Shown here: positions 1 through 13,015 of the stretch, piece by piece | How the letters are laid out: the number at the start of each line of letters is the position of its first letter | How positions within the stretch are numbered: the stretch's first letter is position 1 | NCBI GenBank assembly: GCA_963973915.1 | Contig: CAXBBM010000014.1 | Location: forward strand, 12,785 to 76,784 | Source of the DNA: Polycyclovorans sp002706265 | GTDB taxonomy: Bacteria; Pseudomonadota; Gammaproteobacteria; Nevskiales; Nevskiaceae | DNA length: 64,000 nt | Reading direction: 5' to 3' | Position numbers and translations under genes: made by a program | The notes under the pieces: model-generated | Told to the model about the DNA's origin: nothing | What the model saw: the letters and a program-made list of their open reading frames with translations, nothing else | Database searches by the model: none

Positions 1-228
1 CAAGGCCACACCGGCGCCCGTGCGCGCGGCAGCCTGGGGTTTTCCACCGTGCGCGGCGGTGACGTGGTGGGCGACCATGCCGTGATGTTCCTGGGTGACG
101 GCGAGCGTCTTGAACTCACCCACAAGGCGTCCAGCCGGATGAATTTTGCCCGCGGCGCGGTGCGAGCCGCGCAGGCGCTGGCCGGCAAGCCCGCTGGTCG
201 TTATGGGCTCGACGACGTGTTCCGGTAG
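1..228 (+). CDS. dapB: 4-hydroxy-tetrahydrodipicolinate reductase, C-terminal part
   Basis: The window opens inside this gene; frame 1 reads through to a TAG at 226-228, giving the last 75 residues. The segment RGGDVVGDHAVMF followed by ELTHKASSR and a closing GLDDVF is the typical C-terminal (tetramer/substrate-binding) part of DapB. DapB reduces the cyclic dihydrodipicolinate intermediate with NAD(P)H in the lysine/diaminopimelate pathway in the cytoplasm. The dapB-carA-carB order is common in gammaproteobacteria. The N-terminal Rossmann domain lies outside the window, so only the family call can be checked here. Confidence 0.93.
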   Translation, partial: QGHTGARARGSLGFSTVRGGDVVGDHAVMFLGDGERLELTHKASSRMNFARGAVRAAQALAGKPAGRYGLDDVFR

Positions 229-305
229 CCATTGATCTGGGGTTTTGCCCGCAACTTTGATGGACGCTGGACCGGCAAAACCGTATCATTCCGTCTTAAT
301 CCTTG

Positions 306-332
306 AACGGGGGCGATCGCCCCCGTTTTCGT
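306..332 (+). terminator. Probable intrinsic terminator after dapB
   Basis: A perfect 22-bp inverted repeat at 306-327 (AACGGGGGCGA with TCGCCCCCGTT) is followed by a short T run. It lies 78 bp after the dapB stop and 62 bp before the carA start. It should end dapB transcription. It could also act as an attenuator in a carAB leader if the carAB promoter lies upstream of it; the sequence alone does not decide. Confidence 0.7.
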
Positions 333-389
333 GTGACAAGCCCGCCGAGTGCGGGTCGTACGGATTAATACATTCAGCAAAGCGCGCCG

Positions 390-1532
390 ATGACTGCATT
401 GACCCCGGCTGTACTCGCCCTCGCTGATGGCTCCGTTTTTCAAGGTGTTTCGATCGGCGTGACGGGTCAGACCGTCGGCGAAGTCGTGTTCAACACCGCG
501 ATGACGGGCTATCAAGAGGTTCTCACCGACCCCTCCTACCGGCAACAGATTGTCACCTTGACCTATCCCCACATCGGCAACGTGGGGGTCAATCCTGAAG
601 ATGCCGAATCAGGCGCCGTGCACATCGCCGGGCTGGTGATTCGCGAGGTGCCGCGCCCGGCCAGCAATTTTCGGTCGCGGCAGCATTTTCGCGACTATCT
701 GATCGCCAACAAAACCGTTGCCATCGCGGAAGTGGACACCCGCGCGCTGACCCGCCAGCTGCGCGACACCGGCGCCCAGAACGGCGCGATTCTGGCGGGC
801 GATGACGCCACCGCGGAAAAGGCCATTGCCCTGGCGCGTGGCTTTGCCGGCCTCAAGGGCGCCGATCTTGCCCAGGTGGTCAGCTGCACCGAAGCCTATG
901 AATGGACCACCGGCAGTTGGCAGTTGGCGACCAATGCCGAAACCACCCTGGGCGAGGCGCGATGTCATGTCGTGGTGATCGACTTCGGCGTCAAGCGCAA
1001 CATGCTGCGCATGCTGGTCGACCGCGGGTGCACGCTGACGGTCGTGCCCGCCAAGACCCCGATCGACGCCATTCTGTCGCTCAAGCCCGACGGCGTGCTG
1101 CTCTCCAACGGCCCCGGTGATCCCGAGCCCTGCACCTACGCGATCGCCACCGCGCGTGAACTGATCGCGCGCAAGCTGCCGACCTTCGGCATCTGCCTTG
1201 GGCACCAGATTCTCGGTCTTGCTGCAGGCGCGACGACCGTGAAGATGAAGTTTGGCCACCACGGCGCCAACCATCCCGTGCAGGACCTGGCCAGCGGCAA
1301 AGTGATGATCACCAGCCAGAATCACGGCTTCGCGGTGGACGATGCGACCCTGCCTGCCAACGTGCGTGTCACCCATCGTTCGCTGTTTGACGGCACCCTG
1401 CAGGGCATTGCCCTGACAGACGCGCCGGCCTTCAGCTTCCAGGGCCACCCCGAGGCCAGCCCCGGACCGCACGACGTCGCCCCGCTGTTCGACCGCTTCA
1501 TTGACCTGATGAGCCGCCCGGTAGCCCCTTGA
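390..1532 (+). CDS. carA: Carbamoyl-phosphate synthase small (glutaminase) subunit
   Basis: 380 residues, the usual CarA length. The N-terminal half carries the CarA-specific domain (ADGSVFQGVSIG near the start, EVVFNTAMTGYQEVLTDPSY). The C-terminal half is a class I glutamine amidotransferase with the nucleophile elbow FGICLGHQILG (Cys) and the late HPEASPGPHD with the catalytic His/Glu region. CarA releases ammonia from glutamine and channels it to CarB for carbamoyl phosphate, the precursor of arginine and pyrimidines. The ATG at 390 has no strong Shine-Dalgarno sequence but matches the family start. carB follows after 6 bp, so the two are co-transcribed. Confidence 0.97.
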   Translation: MTALTPAVLALADGSVFQGVSIGVTGQTVGEVVFNTAMTGYQEVLTDPSYRQQIVTLTYPHIGNVGVNPEDAESGAVHIAGLVIREVPRPASNFRSRQHFRDYLIANKTVAIAEVDTRALTRQLRDTGAQNGAILAGDDATAEKAIALARGFAGLKGADLAQVVSCTEAYEWTTGSWQLATNAETTLGEARCHVVVIDFGVKRNMLRMLVDRGCTLTVVPAKTPIDAILSLKPDGVLLSNGPGDPEPCTYAIATARELIARKLPTFGICLGHQILGLAAGATTVKMKFGHHGANHPVQDLASGKVMITSQNHGFAVDDATLPANVRVTHRSLFDGTLQGIALTDAPAFSFQGHPEASPGPHDVAPLFDRFIDLMSRPVAP

Positions 1533-1538
1533 GCCCCC

Positions 1539-4763
<3,225 letters not shown>

Positions 4764-4766
4764 AAC

Positions 4767-4794
4767 TTGCCGCCTTCGGGCGGCGTGGTAAGAT
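4767..4794 (+). promoter_or_regulatory. Candidate sigma-70 promoter upstream of greA
   Basis: TTGCCG at 4767-4772 and TAAGAT at 4789-4794 with a 16-bp spacer; each box matches 4 of 6 consensus bases. Initiation would fall near 4801, directly before the hairpin at 4805-4825. This is a pattern match only. Confidence 0.35.
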
Positions 4795-4804
4795 TTTTGA
4801 CCAT

Positions 4805-4832
4805 CGACGGCCCCAGCGGCCGTCGTTTTTTT
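4805..4832 (+). terminator. Intrinsic terminator after carB / in the greA leader
   Basis: Stem CGACGGCC (4805-4812), loop CCAGC, stem GGCCGTCG (4818-4825), then seven T. It is a textbook rho-independent terminator for carAB. It sits 77 bp before the greA start, so any greA promoter upstream of it would be attenuated. Confidence 0.9.
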
Positions 4833-4908
4833 GAGTAATCGTTTTTCGCGCAGGATGAACAACCGGGTGCAACAACCGGTGCCCGCGCGACGAGGCGATG
4901 GAGATCCC

Positions 4909-5385
4909 ATGAACAAGAACCCGATGACGGTCAGCGGCGCCGAGAAGCTGCGTGAAGAACTGCGCTACCGCAAAAGCGAGCTGCGCCCGCAGATCATTGC
5001 AGCGGTCGAAGAGGCCCGTGCCCACGGAGACCTGAAAGAAAACGCCGAGTATCACGCGGCGCGTGAGCAGCACGGCTTCAATGAAGGTCGCATCACCGAA
5101 GTTGAGGCCAAGCTCAGCAGCGCCCAGGTTATCGATGTGACCCAGATCAACGCCCACGGCAAGGTGGTGTTTGGCACCACGGTGGACCTGGCCGACGCCG
5201 ACACCGGCGAGGAGCTGCGCTACCAGATCGTCGGTGAGGATGAGGCCGACATCAAGGCCGGCATGATCTCGGTGAATTCCCCCATCGCGCGGGCGCTGAT
5301 CGGCAAGGCCGAGGGCGACGTCGTCGACGTGAAGGTGCCCAGCGGCATACGGCAGCTCGAAATCGTTGCGCTGCACTACGTCTAA
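4909..5385 (+). CDS. greA: Transcription elongation factor GreA
   Basis: 158 residues from the ATG at 4909, the standard GreA length. An in-frame extension upstream to 4831 exists but lacks similarity and overlaps the terminator, so the ATG preceded by GGAGATCCC is preferred. The N-terminal coiled coil (residues 8-75) has the tip acidic motif ARAHGDLKENAEYHAA, and the C-terminal FKBP-like domain contains VSVNSPIARALIGK-type sequence (here MISVNSPIARALIGK). GreA enters the RNA polymerase secondary channel and stimulates transcript cleavage in backtracked complexes. The next gene, rlmE, starts 39 bp downstream. Confidence 0.97.
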   Translation: MNKNPMTVSGAEKLREELRYRKSELRPQIIAAVEEARAHGDLKENAEYHAAREQHGFNEGRITEVEAKLSSAQVIDVTQINAHGKVVFGTTVDLADADTGEELRYQIVGEDEADIKAGMISVNSPIARALIGKAEGDVVDVKVPSGIRQLEIVALHYV

Positions 5386-5424
5386 GCGAAGGCTGGAGCG
5401 GCGCATGCTCCCGGGCGTGCAACG

Positions 5425-6054
5425 GTGAGCCGTAAGCGCAGCGCCAGCTCGGCCCGCTGGCTGGCCGAGCACCAGAACGACCCTTATGTGGTCGAGGCGC
5501 GCAAACGGGGCTACCGCTCACGCGCCATCTTCAAGCTGGAAGAGATTCAGCAGCGCGACCGCATTCTGCGGCAGGGCATGGTCGTGGTGGATCTGGGGGC
5601 CGCACCGGGCAGTTGGTCACAGTACGCGCGCCCGCTGCTGGGGCCGTCAGGCCACCTGTTCGCGCTTGACATTCTGGAGATGGATGGACTGCCCGATGTC
5701 GATTTCATCTGCGGCGATTTTCGCGAACAGGCCGTGCTTGACGCCTTGCAGGCCAAGGTCGGTGCGCGGGCGGTCGATGTCGTGTTGTCCGACATCGCGC
5801 CGAACCTTTCGGGAATTGGCACCGTCGATCAGACCGCCAGTATCTATCTCTGCGAACTGGCCTTAATGTTTGCGCTTGAAAATCTCAAACCCGGGGGCAC
5901 ATTCTTGGTGAAGGTTTTCCAAGGCGAAGGGTTCGAGGGTTACTTGAAGCAGGTGCGTGAAGGGTTCTCGCAAGTGACCATTCGCAAGCCAAAATCGAGC
6001 CGGCCCCGCTCCAAAGAAGTCTATCTGTTGGCGCGGTCGCGCCGTCCGGTGTAG
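5425..6054 (+). CDS. rlmE: 23S rRNA (uridine-2'-O)-methyltransferase RlmE (FtsJ/RrmJ)
   Basis: 209 residues from a GTG start. The SAM-binding motif VVDLGAAPGSWSQ is at about residues 52-64. The K-D-K-E catalytic set is visible: Lys in RAIFKLEE, Asp in SDIAPNLSG, Lys in FLVKVFQGEG, Glu in SKEVYLLA. RlmE methylates U2552 in helix 92 of 23S rRNA late in 50S assembly. The rlmE-ftsH pairing is conserved in gammaproteobacteria; the E. coli pair is heat-shock induced, but I did not find a clear sigma-32 site here. Confidence 0.96.
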   Translation: MSRKRSASSARWLAEHQNDPYVVEARKRGYRSRAIFKLEEIQQRDRILRQGMVVVDLGAAPGSWSQYARPLLGPSGHLFALDILEMDGLPDVDFICGDFREQAVLDALQAKVGARAVDVVLSDIAPNLSGIGTVDQTASIYLCELALMFALENLKPGGTFLVKVFQGEGFEGYLKQVREGFSQVTIRKPKSSRPRSKEVYLLARSRRPV

Positions 6055-6093
6055 GTTGCAGTTTCGAAGTGCCCCAATTTCAGGTATCCGGCA

Positions 6094-8031
<1,938 letters not shown>

Positions 8032-8054
8032 TCAGGGGGCTGCAGGCTGTCCCC

Positions 8055-8080
8055 AAAGAGCCGCGTCATGCGGCTCTTTT
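8055..8080 (+). terminator. Intrinsic terminator after ftsH
   Basis: Ten-bp perfect stem AAAGAGCCGC/GCGGCTCTTT around a 5-nt loop GTCAT, ending in TTTT. It separates ftsH from folP. Confidence 0.8.
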
Positions 8081-8095
8081 CATGTATCAGGCTCC

Positions 8096-8935
8096 GTGAC
8101 GCGTTTCCTGCAACTCAAGACCCGTCGGCTGGAATTGGGCACGCCCAAGGTGATGGGCATTGTCAACGTCACCCCCGACTCGTTCTCCGACGGCGGTCGT
8201 CATCTGGGCGTCGATGCCGCGATTGCGCACGCGCGACGCCTGGTGAACGACGGAGCCGCAATTCTGGATGTCGGCGGTGAGTCCACGCGGCCGGGTGCGC
8301 TGCACGTCAGTGAGCAGACCGAGCTCGATCGGGTGATGCCGGTCATCGAGGCCCTGGTGGCACGATTCGATGTGCCGGTCTCGGTCGACACCAGCACCCC
8401 GGCCCTGATGCGCGCCGCCGGGGCGGCCGGCGCCGAAATAATCAACGATGTGCGTGCCCTGCAGCGGCCCGGTGCGGTCGCGGCGGCCGTTGAGACCGGC
8501 CTGGCGGTCTGCTTGATGCACATGCAGGGTGATCCGGCGACCATGCAGGCGGCCCCGGCCTATGCGCGCCCGGTTCTGGACGAGGTGCTCGACTTTTTCA
8601 GGCAGCGACTGCAGGCCGCGCGTGATGCGGGGATCCCCGCCGAGCGCATTGCCCTCGACCCTGGCATCGGCTTCGGCAAGACCCTCGGGCACAACCTGGC
8701 CGTGCTGGCGGCCACCGCAGAACTTGTGGCCCTGGGATATCCGCTGCTGGTGGGGGTTTCGCGCAAATCGATGTTCGGCCAGTTGCTGGGGCTGCCCGTG
8801 GAGGCCCGCGATCCCGCCAGCGCGGTGACGGCGGCGCTGCTGGTGGCGCAGGGGGCCAGCATCATTCGCAGCCATGAAGTTGCGCACACCGTGCAGGCGC
8901 TGGACATCGCCACCGCACTGCGCGACGCGCGATAA
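8096..8935 (+). CDS. folP: Dihydropteroate synthase
   Basis: 279 residues from the GTG at 8096. The open frame extends upstream into ftsH, but the ftsH terminator and the family alignment favour this start. DHPS signatures are present in order: GIVNVTPDSFSDGGR near residue 20, GGESTRPGA near residue 60, DPGIGFGKTLGHN near residue 185 and GVSRKSMFG near residue 220. The enzyme condenses p-aminobenzoate with dihydropterin pyrophosphate in folate synthesis and is the sulfonamide target. glmM starts 13 bp downstream, the conserved folP-glmM pair. Confidence 0.97.
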   Translation: MTRFLQLKTRRLELGTPKVMGIVNVTPDSFSDGGRHLGVDAAIAHARRLVNDGAAILDVGGESTRPGALHVSEQTELDRVMPVIEALVARFDVPVSVDTSTPALMRAAGAAGAEIINDVRALQRPGAVAAAVETGLAVCLMHMQGDPATMQAAPAYARPVLDEVLDFFRQRLQAARDAGIPAERIALDPGIGFGKTLGHNLAVLAATAELVALGYPLLVGVSRKSMFGQLLGLPVEARDPASAVTAALLVAQGASIIRSHEVAHTVQALDIATALRDAR

Positions 8936-8948
8936 TCCGGACTGATCT

Positions 8949-10319
8949 ATGTCAGTGGGGCAGGGGATGGCGCGACGTTACTTTGGAACCGATGGCATCC
9001 GCGGGCGGGTAGGGGTCACGCCGATGACGGCCGAGTTCGCCGTCAAGCTCGGCTGGGCCGCCGGGCGGGTGCTGGGCGGGGCCGATGGCGCGCGCGTGGT
9101 GATCGGCAAGGACACCCGGCGGTCGGGCTACCTGCTGGAGTCGGCGCTCGAGGCCGGGCTTTCCAGTGCCGGCGTCGAAGTGCTGCTGTTGGGACCAATC
9201 CCGACACCGGCGGTGGCCTATCTCACCCGCGCGCTGCGGGCGGATGCCGGCATCGTCATTTCCGCGTCGCACAATCCGCATTACGACAACGGCGTGAAGT
9301 TTTTCGGCCCGCAGGGCGGCAAGCTCAGTGACGCCATCGAGGCGGACATTGAAGCGCTCATGGCACAGCCCATGGAAACCGTGGCGCCAGAAACCATCGG
9401 TCTTGCCCGCCGCATCGATGACGCGCAGGGCCGGTACATCGAATACTGCAAGGCCAGCTTTGGCGACGGTCGTCTGGACGGACTGCGCATCGTGCTGGAT
9501 TGCGCGAACGGCGCGGCCTACCGCACCGCGCCGGCCACCTTTGACGAGTTGGGCGCCGAGGTGGTTGAGGTCATCGGGGGCGAGCCCAACGGCTTCAATA
9601 TCAACCTTGACTGCGGCAGCACCCACCTGGAGGCCCTGCAGGCGGCGGTGCGCCGGCATGGCGCAGATCTGGGGATCGCGCTCGACGGTGATGCCGATCG
9701 CTGTCTGCTCGTGGATGCCGATGGCGAGGTGGTCGATGGCGACCAGATTCTCTACGTGCTGGCCATCGACCGTCACCAGCGCAAGCTGCTCAGCGGGCCC
9801 GTGGTCGGCACGCTGATGAGCAATCTCGGTCTTGAGCAGGCCTTGCGCGCGCGGGGCATCGATTTCGAGCGGGCCGCCGTGGGCGATCGCTATGTCATGG
9901 AGCGGCTGAACGCCAGCGCCGGGTCGCTGGGCGGTGAGACCTCGGGTCATACCCTGTGCCTCGACAAATCCTCGACCGGCGATGGCTGTGTGACCGCTTT
10001 GCAGGTGCTCTCGATCATGATGGGGGCCGGGTGTACACTCCGCGCGCTCGTCAGAGACATGCAGAAGTGCCCACAAGTGCTGATCAATGTCAGGGTGACC
10101 GCAGCGGCCAGACCCCTGCTTGAGGCGCCGGCCGTCAAGGCTGCGGAAGCGGCCGCCGTCACCGCCCTGGCCGGTCGAGGGCGTGTGCTGCTCCGGGCCT
10201 CGGGGACCGAGCCGCTGATTCGGGTGATGGTCGAGGCGGTGGATGCCGCTGCCGCCCAGCAACATGCACAAACCTTAGCCGATGCCGTGCGTGACGCGGC
10301 AGCATCGGCGCACGCGTAA
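8949..10319 (+). CDS. glmM: Phosphoglucosamine mutase
   Basis: 456 residues from the ATG at 8949; a second in-frame ATG at 8967 gives MARRYFGTDGIRG, closer to the usual family start and preceded by a G-rich stretch, so the true protein may be 450 residues. The phosphoserine loop is SASHNPHYDNG (active Ser near residue 107) and the metal loop is DGDADRC near residue 248. GlmM interconverts glucosamine-6-phosphate and glucosamine-1-phosphate, leading to UDP-GlcNAc for peptidoglycan and LPS. It sits between folP and tpiA, the latter 15 bp away. Confidence 0.96.
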   Translation: MSVGQGMARRYFGTDGIRGRVGVTPMTAEFAVKLGWAAGRVLGGADGARVVIGKDTRRSGYLLESALEAGLSSAGVEVLLLGPIPTPAVAYLTRALRADAGIVISASHNPHYDNGVKFFGPQGGKLSDAIEADIEALMAQPMETVAPETIGLARRIDDAQGRYIEYCKASFGDGRLDGLRIVLDCANGAAYRTAPATFDELGAEVVEVIGGEPNGFNINLDCGSTHLEALQAAVRRHGADLGIALDGDADRCLLVDADGEVVDGDQILYVLAIDRHQRKLLSGPVVGTLMSNLGLEQALRARGIDFERAAVGDRYVMERLNASAGSLGGETSGHTLCLDKSSTGDGCVTALQVLSIMMGAGCTLRALVRDMQKCPQVLINVRVTAAARPLLEAPAVKAAEAAAVTALAGRGRVLLRASGTEPLIRVMVEAVDAAAAQQHAQTLADAVRDAAASAHA

Positions 10320-10334
10320 ACGAGGAGGGAGAAT

Positions 10335-11108
10335 ATGAAACGCAGCCTCACGGTGATGGGAAACTGGAAGATGAACGGCACGCGGGGTGACAACGAGTCG
10401 CTGCTGCGTGAACTGGTGTTCGAGGTCAAGAAATTTCCGTCGGTCGAAGTGGCGGTGTTTCCGCCCGCCGTTTTCATCGACGCGGTGGCGCAGCAGTTGG
10501 TGGGCAGTCCGATTCGGGTTGGCGCGCAGGATGTGTGTGAGCAACTCAAACCCGGCGCGTTCACGGGCGAGATTCTGGGCGCCATGCTCAAGGAACTGGG
10601 TTGTCGCTATGCCCTGGTGGGGCACTCGGAGCGCCGCCATGTGTATGGCGAAACCGACGAGCGGGTGGCGGCCAAGTTTGCCGCGGCCCAACACAGCGGC
10701 CTGACCCCGGTGCTCTGTGTGGGCGAGCAGCTCGAAGATCGTGAAGGCGGGCAAACCGAAGCCGTGCTGGATCGTCAGCTGTTGGCCGTCATCGACCAGG
10801 CGGGCATCGCCAGTCTGCGCGGCGCGCTGATCGCCTATGAGCCGGTCTGGGCCATTGGCACCGGCAAGACGGCCAGCCCCCAACAGGCGCAGGCGGCGCA
10901 TGCGCACATTCGTGGGCTGATCGCCGCGCGGGATGCTAAAATCGCCGGCTCCATCGCCATCCTGTACGGCGGCAGTGTCAAGGCGGACAACGCAGCCGAG
11001 CTGTTTGCCCAGCCCGATGTCGATGGTGGCCTGATTGGCGGCGCATCGCTCAAGGCTTCCGAATTTCTTGCGATCTGCGGCGCTGCGCAGGCGCTTCACG
11101 ACGAGTAG
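10335..11108 (+). CDS. tpiA: Triosephosphate isomerase
   Basis: 257 residues. A strong Shine-Dalgarno (GAGGAGGGAG) precedes the ATG. Catalytic positions are visible: Lys in GNWKMNG near residue 13, His in ALVGHSERR near residue 97, and Glu in AYEPVWAIGTG near residue 170; the phosphate loop GGSVK is near residue 215. TpiA interconverts dihydroxyacetone phosphate and glyceraldehyde-3-phosphate in the cytoplasm. It is 5 bp upstream of secG, and both are likely on the folP-glmM transcript. Confidence 0.97.
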   Translation: MKRSLTVMGNWKMNGTRGDNESLLRELVFEVKKFPSVEVAVFPPAVFIDAVAQQLVGSPIRVGAQDVCEQLKPGAFTGEILGAMLKELGCRYALVGHSERRHVYGETDERVAAKFAAAQHSGLTPVLCVGEQLEDREGGQTEAVLDRQLLAVIDQAGIASLRGALIAYEPVWAIGTGKTASPQQAQAAHAHIRGLIAARDAKIAGSIAILYGGSVKADNAAELFAQPDVDGGLIGGASLKASEFLAICGAAQALHDE

Positions 11109-11113
11109 AGTTT

Positions 11114-11446
11114 ATGTACACCGCATTGGTCATTGTCCAGGTTCTTATCGCGATCGGGCTGGTTACGCTGATTCTTCTGCAGCACGGCAAGGGAGCCGAT
11201 GCCGGCGCCGCCTTTGGTGCCGGGGCCTCCGGCACGGTGTTTGGCGCGCGGGGCGCGTCCAATTTCCTGTCGCGTGCCACGGCGTGGCTGGCCACCGGTT
11301 TTTTTGTGATCAGCCTGGCGCTGGCCTACGTCGTGCAGACAGCGGCACCCGGCGGCAGTTCGATCGTTGACAAGATGGGTGCCGCCCCGGAAGCGGCCAC
11401 CCCGGCGGCGCCCGAAGCCCCCGCCCAGCCGGTGATCCCCGAATAA
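11114..11446 (+). CDS. secG: Preprotein translocase subunit SecG
   Basis: 110 residues with the SecG layout: membrane helix at about 3-20, the conserved cytoplasmic stretch LQHGKGADAGAAFGAG, a second helix at about 55-75, and an Ala/Pro-rich tail. SecG is the auxiliary subunit of SecYEG that eases cycling of SecA. It starts 5 bp after tpiA and is followed by tRNA-Leu, as in E. coli (secG-leuU). Confidence 0.93.
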   Translation: MYTALVIVQVLIAIGLVTLILLQHGKGADAGAAFGAGASGTVFGARGASNFLSRATAWLATGFFVISLALAYVVQTAAPGGSSIVDKMGAAPEAATPAAPEAPAQPVIPE

Positions 11447-11478
11447 GGCAACGGCAGTACAAAAGTCGGCAGATGCGC

Positions 11479-11507
11479 TTGGAGTCGGGCGCATTCTTCT
11501 CTATAAT
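11479..11507 (+). promoter_or_regulatory. Sigma-70 promoter for tRNA-Leu
   Basis: TTGGAG at 11479-11484 and a perfect TATAAT at 11502-11507, separated by 17 bp. The predicted start near 11514 is 10 nt before the mature tRNA 5' end, a usual arrangement for a tRNA gene. Confidence 0.75.
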
Positions 11508-11523
11508 CCGCCACCCGATCAGG

Positions 11524-11608
11524 ACCCATGTGGTGGAATTGGTAGACACGCTACCTTGAGGTGGTAGTGGCGAGAGCCTTGGGAGTTCGAGTCTCCCCGT
11601 GGGTACCA
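11524..11608 (+). tRNA. tRNA-Leu (anticodon GAG)
   Basis: An 85-nt cloverleaf folds with acceptor arms ACCCATG/CGTGGGT, anticodon stem CTACC/GGTAG, loop TTGAGGT with anticodon GAG (reads CUC/CUU), a long class II variable arm, T arm GGGAG-TTCGAGT-CTCCC, and an encoded CCA. The position after secG matches leuU in E. coli. Confidence 0.96.
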
Positions 11609-11641
11609 AGGTCGGGTATTGCAGTGATTTCGACAAAATTC

Positions 11642-11675
11642 AGGGCTGTGCCGATGATCGGCTCAGCCCTTTTTT
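11642..11675 (+). terminator. Intrinsic terminator after tRNA-Leu
   Basis: Nested stem: AGGGCTG/CAGCCCT outside and GCCGAT/ATCGGC inside, followed by six T (11670-11675). It ends the tRNA transcript. Confidence 0.85.
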
Positions 11676-11676
11676 G

Positions 11677-12338
11677 TGGGCGCAAGCCCGAGGTACCGGA
11701 TTGAGAGCGCGCGATGCGCATGCATCCCCTGACCGCGCCAAGGACTCCGGGTTGTATCGGGCCTCGGCGGCTGTCGAGCCAGCGGCCTTCCTGGCGGAAC
11801 ACGCGGCTGCGTTGATCCAGGGCTGACTGGCGTTCGACCAGTAGGTGGGCATGCACGCTGCGCCCACGTTCGTCCACAGGCTGTTGCCGAGGCGCATGGT
11901 CCGCCACGACTGTTCCAGTCCGGCAGATACAGAAAATAGCGATCCGTGCCCTGCTCGAATGCTTGCCCGACCGCACGGCCTAGCGGGTTGGACACGAAAT
12001 ACAGATAGGTGCCGAGATGAAAGCTGACCGCCTTTCAGTGCGGACCGCTCCCCGCCAGAATGCGGGGGTGCCGGGGTCGATCACGATTTCCTCCACGGCC
12101 TGCGCGGTACAGGCCGCCCGCCGGTGACACCTTGCTGATTGCCCGAGAAGCTGCGTGCCAGGCGGATTTCATCTGAAACCCAGTACTGCAGCGCCTGATC
12201 CTGGCTGCGATCGCACCGCCATTGCCAGGCCAGGCTGTCGGTGTAGGCCAGACGTTCGGCGTGGGTGTCGGTGGGTCTTGAGGCGCAGGCCGATGCCAGC
12301 AAACCGGCCGCCAAGGCCACTCCGAAGGTCCATTGCAT
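11677..12338 (-). pseudogene. Frameshifted remnant of a lipoprotein gene
   Basis: The minus strand begins at ATG 12338, after a GGGGGAGA Shine-Dalgarno, with a lipoprotein signal (MQWTFGVALAAGLLASAC). The frame stops near 12081, but plausible coding text continues through frame changes: EEIVIDPGTPAFWRG, then LGTYLYFVSNPLGRAVGQAF and DRYFLYLPDWNS, then WRTMRLGNSLWTNVGAACMPTYW. At least three shifts are needed, so the gene looks inactivated. I do not recognise the family, and the 3' limit is uncertain because it runs into the tRNA terminator. It occupies the interval after tRNA-Leu where other gammaproteobacteria often have nuo or rimP-nusA genes. Alternatively, only the first 84 codons are still translated as a short lipoprotein. 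Confidence 0.5.
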
Positions 12339-12395
12339 CGTGTCTCCCCCCGCCATGCGCCGAAGTGTAGCGTGAGGCCCGGTTAAACTTGGCGC

Positions 12396-12605
12396 ATGGA
12401 ATCCCGTCAAGATGACCCGGTCGCCTCCCCTTGTGTCGGGCTGTGCGCGCTCAATCCCGCGCGGGTGTGCGCCGGATGCGGCCGGCACATTGACGAGATC
12501 GTGGGCTGGTCGACGGCCGGTCACGATCAGCGCCGCAATTGGCGGGACGCGGCGCGACAGCGGCTCGCTATAATCGCCGCTTCTTCCGCATCACCGGGGT
12601 CGTGA
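12396..12605 (+). CDS. DUF1289 domain protein
   Basis: 69 residues. The Cys pattern SPCVGLCALN-x-VCAGCGRHIDEI and the following W is the DUF1289 signature (YdhL-like small proteins); the Cys may bind a metal. The function is not known. Its TGA overlaps the ATG of the next gene by one base, indicating translational coupling. Confidence 0.8.
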   Translation: MESRQDDPVASPCVGLCALNPARVCAGCGRHIDEIVGWSTAGHDQRRNWRDAARQRLAIIAASSASPGS

Positions 12606-13003
12606 TGAGTCGAATGCTGGCCCATTTGGGATTGCTGACCTACGTGCTGGCCGCGCTGGCCGCGCTGCTGATCTGGTTGCCCAACTTTGTGGTGGTCAAC
12701 GACCATCTGCCGGCCGAATGGAGCTGGCGCTATGTGGCGGGGTCGGGCGTTCCGCTGGGGCTGCTGCTGGTGACCATCGCCGCCCGCCAATCGATCGCGC
12801 CGACCTTCAGACTGCTGCTGCTGTTCGAGGGCATCGCCGCGATCCTGGTCTGGTTGCTGTGCCTGAAGGCGTTTCACTATCCGCCGCAGGCCAACTTCTT
12901 CTGTTCGCTGCAGGTAGGCATCAGCATCCTGTTCGGGCTGCTGAACCTGATCGGTTATCGACGCGAGTTGAACCAGATCACGCGTGCCCGCATTCGCAAC
13001 TGA
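12605..13003 (+). CDS. Hypothetical inner-membrane protein
   Basis: 132 residues from the ATG at 12605. Four hydrophobic segments are visible (about residues 7-24, 42-58, 67-87 and 97-113), with a positively charged C-terminus. I do not recognise the family. It is coupled to the DUF1289 gene upstream and lies 12 bp before the thioesterase gene, so the three form a small operon. A TATAAT at 12569 inside the upstream gene lacks a good -35 box. Confidence 0.65.
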   Translation: MSRMLAHLGLLTYVLAALAALLIWLPNFVVVNDHLPAEWSWRYVAGSGVPLGLLLVTIAARQSIAPTFRLLLLFEGIAAILVWLLCLKAFHYPPQANFFCSLQVGISILFGLLNLIGYRRELNQITRARIRN

Positions 13004-13015
13004 GCGCCTCCTGAT

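Noticed and set aside
257..289. TTGATG ... TATCAT as a carA promoter
   Set aside because: The spacer is 21 bp, too long for a sigma-70 promoter, and a terminator follows at once.
11524..11608. tRNA-Leu as attachment site of the ICE
   Set aside because: No integrase or tRNA 3'-end duplicate nearby; the ICE genes start about 19 kb away with unrelated DNA between.
12569..12574. TATAAT inside the DUF1289 gene as a promoter for the membrane-protein gene
   Set aside because: No acceptable -35 box at 15-19 bp; the genes overlap and are more likely co-transcribed.
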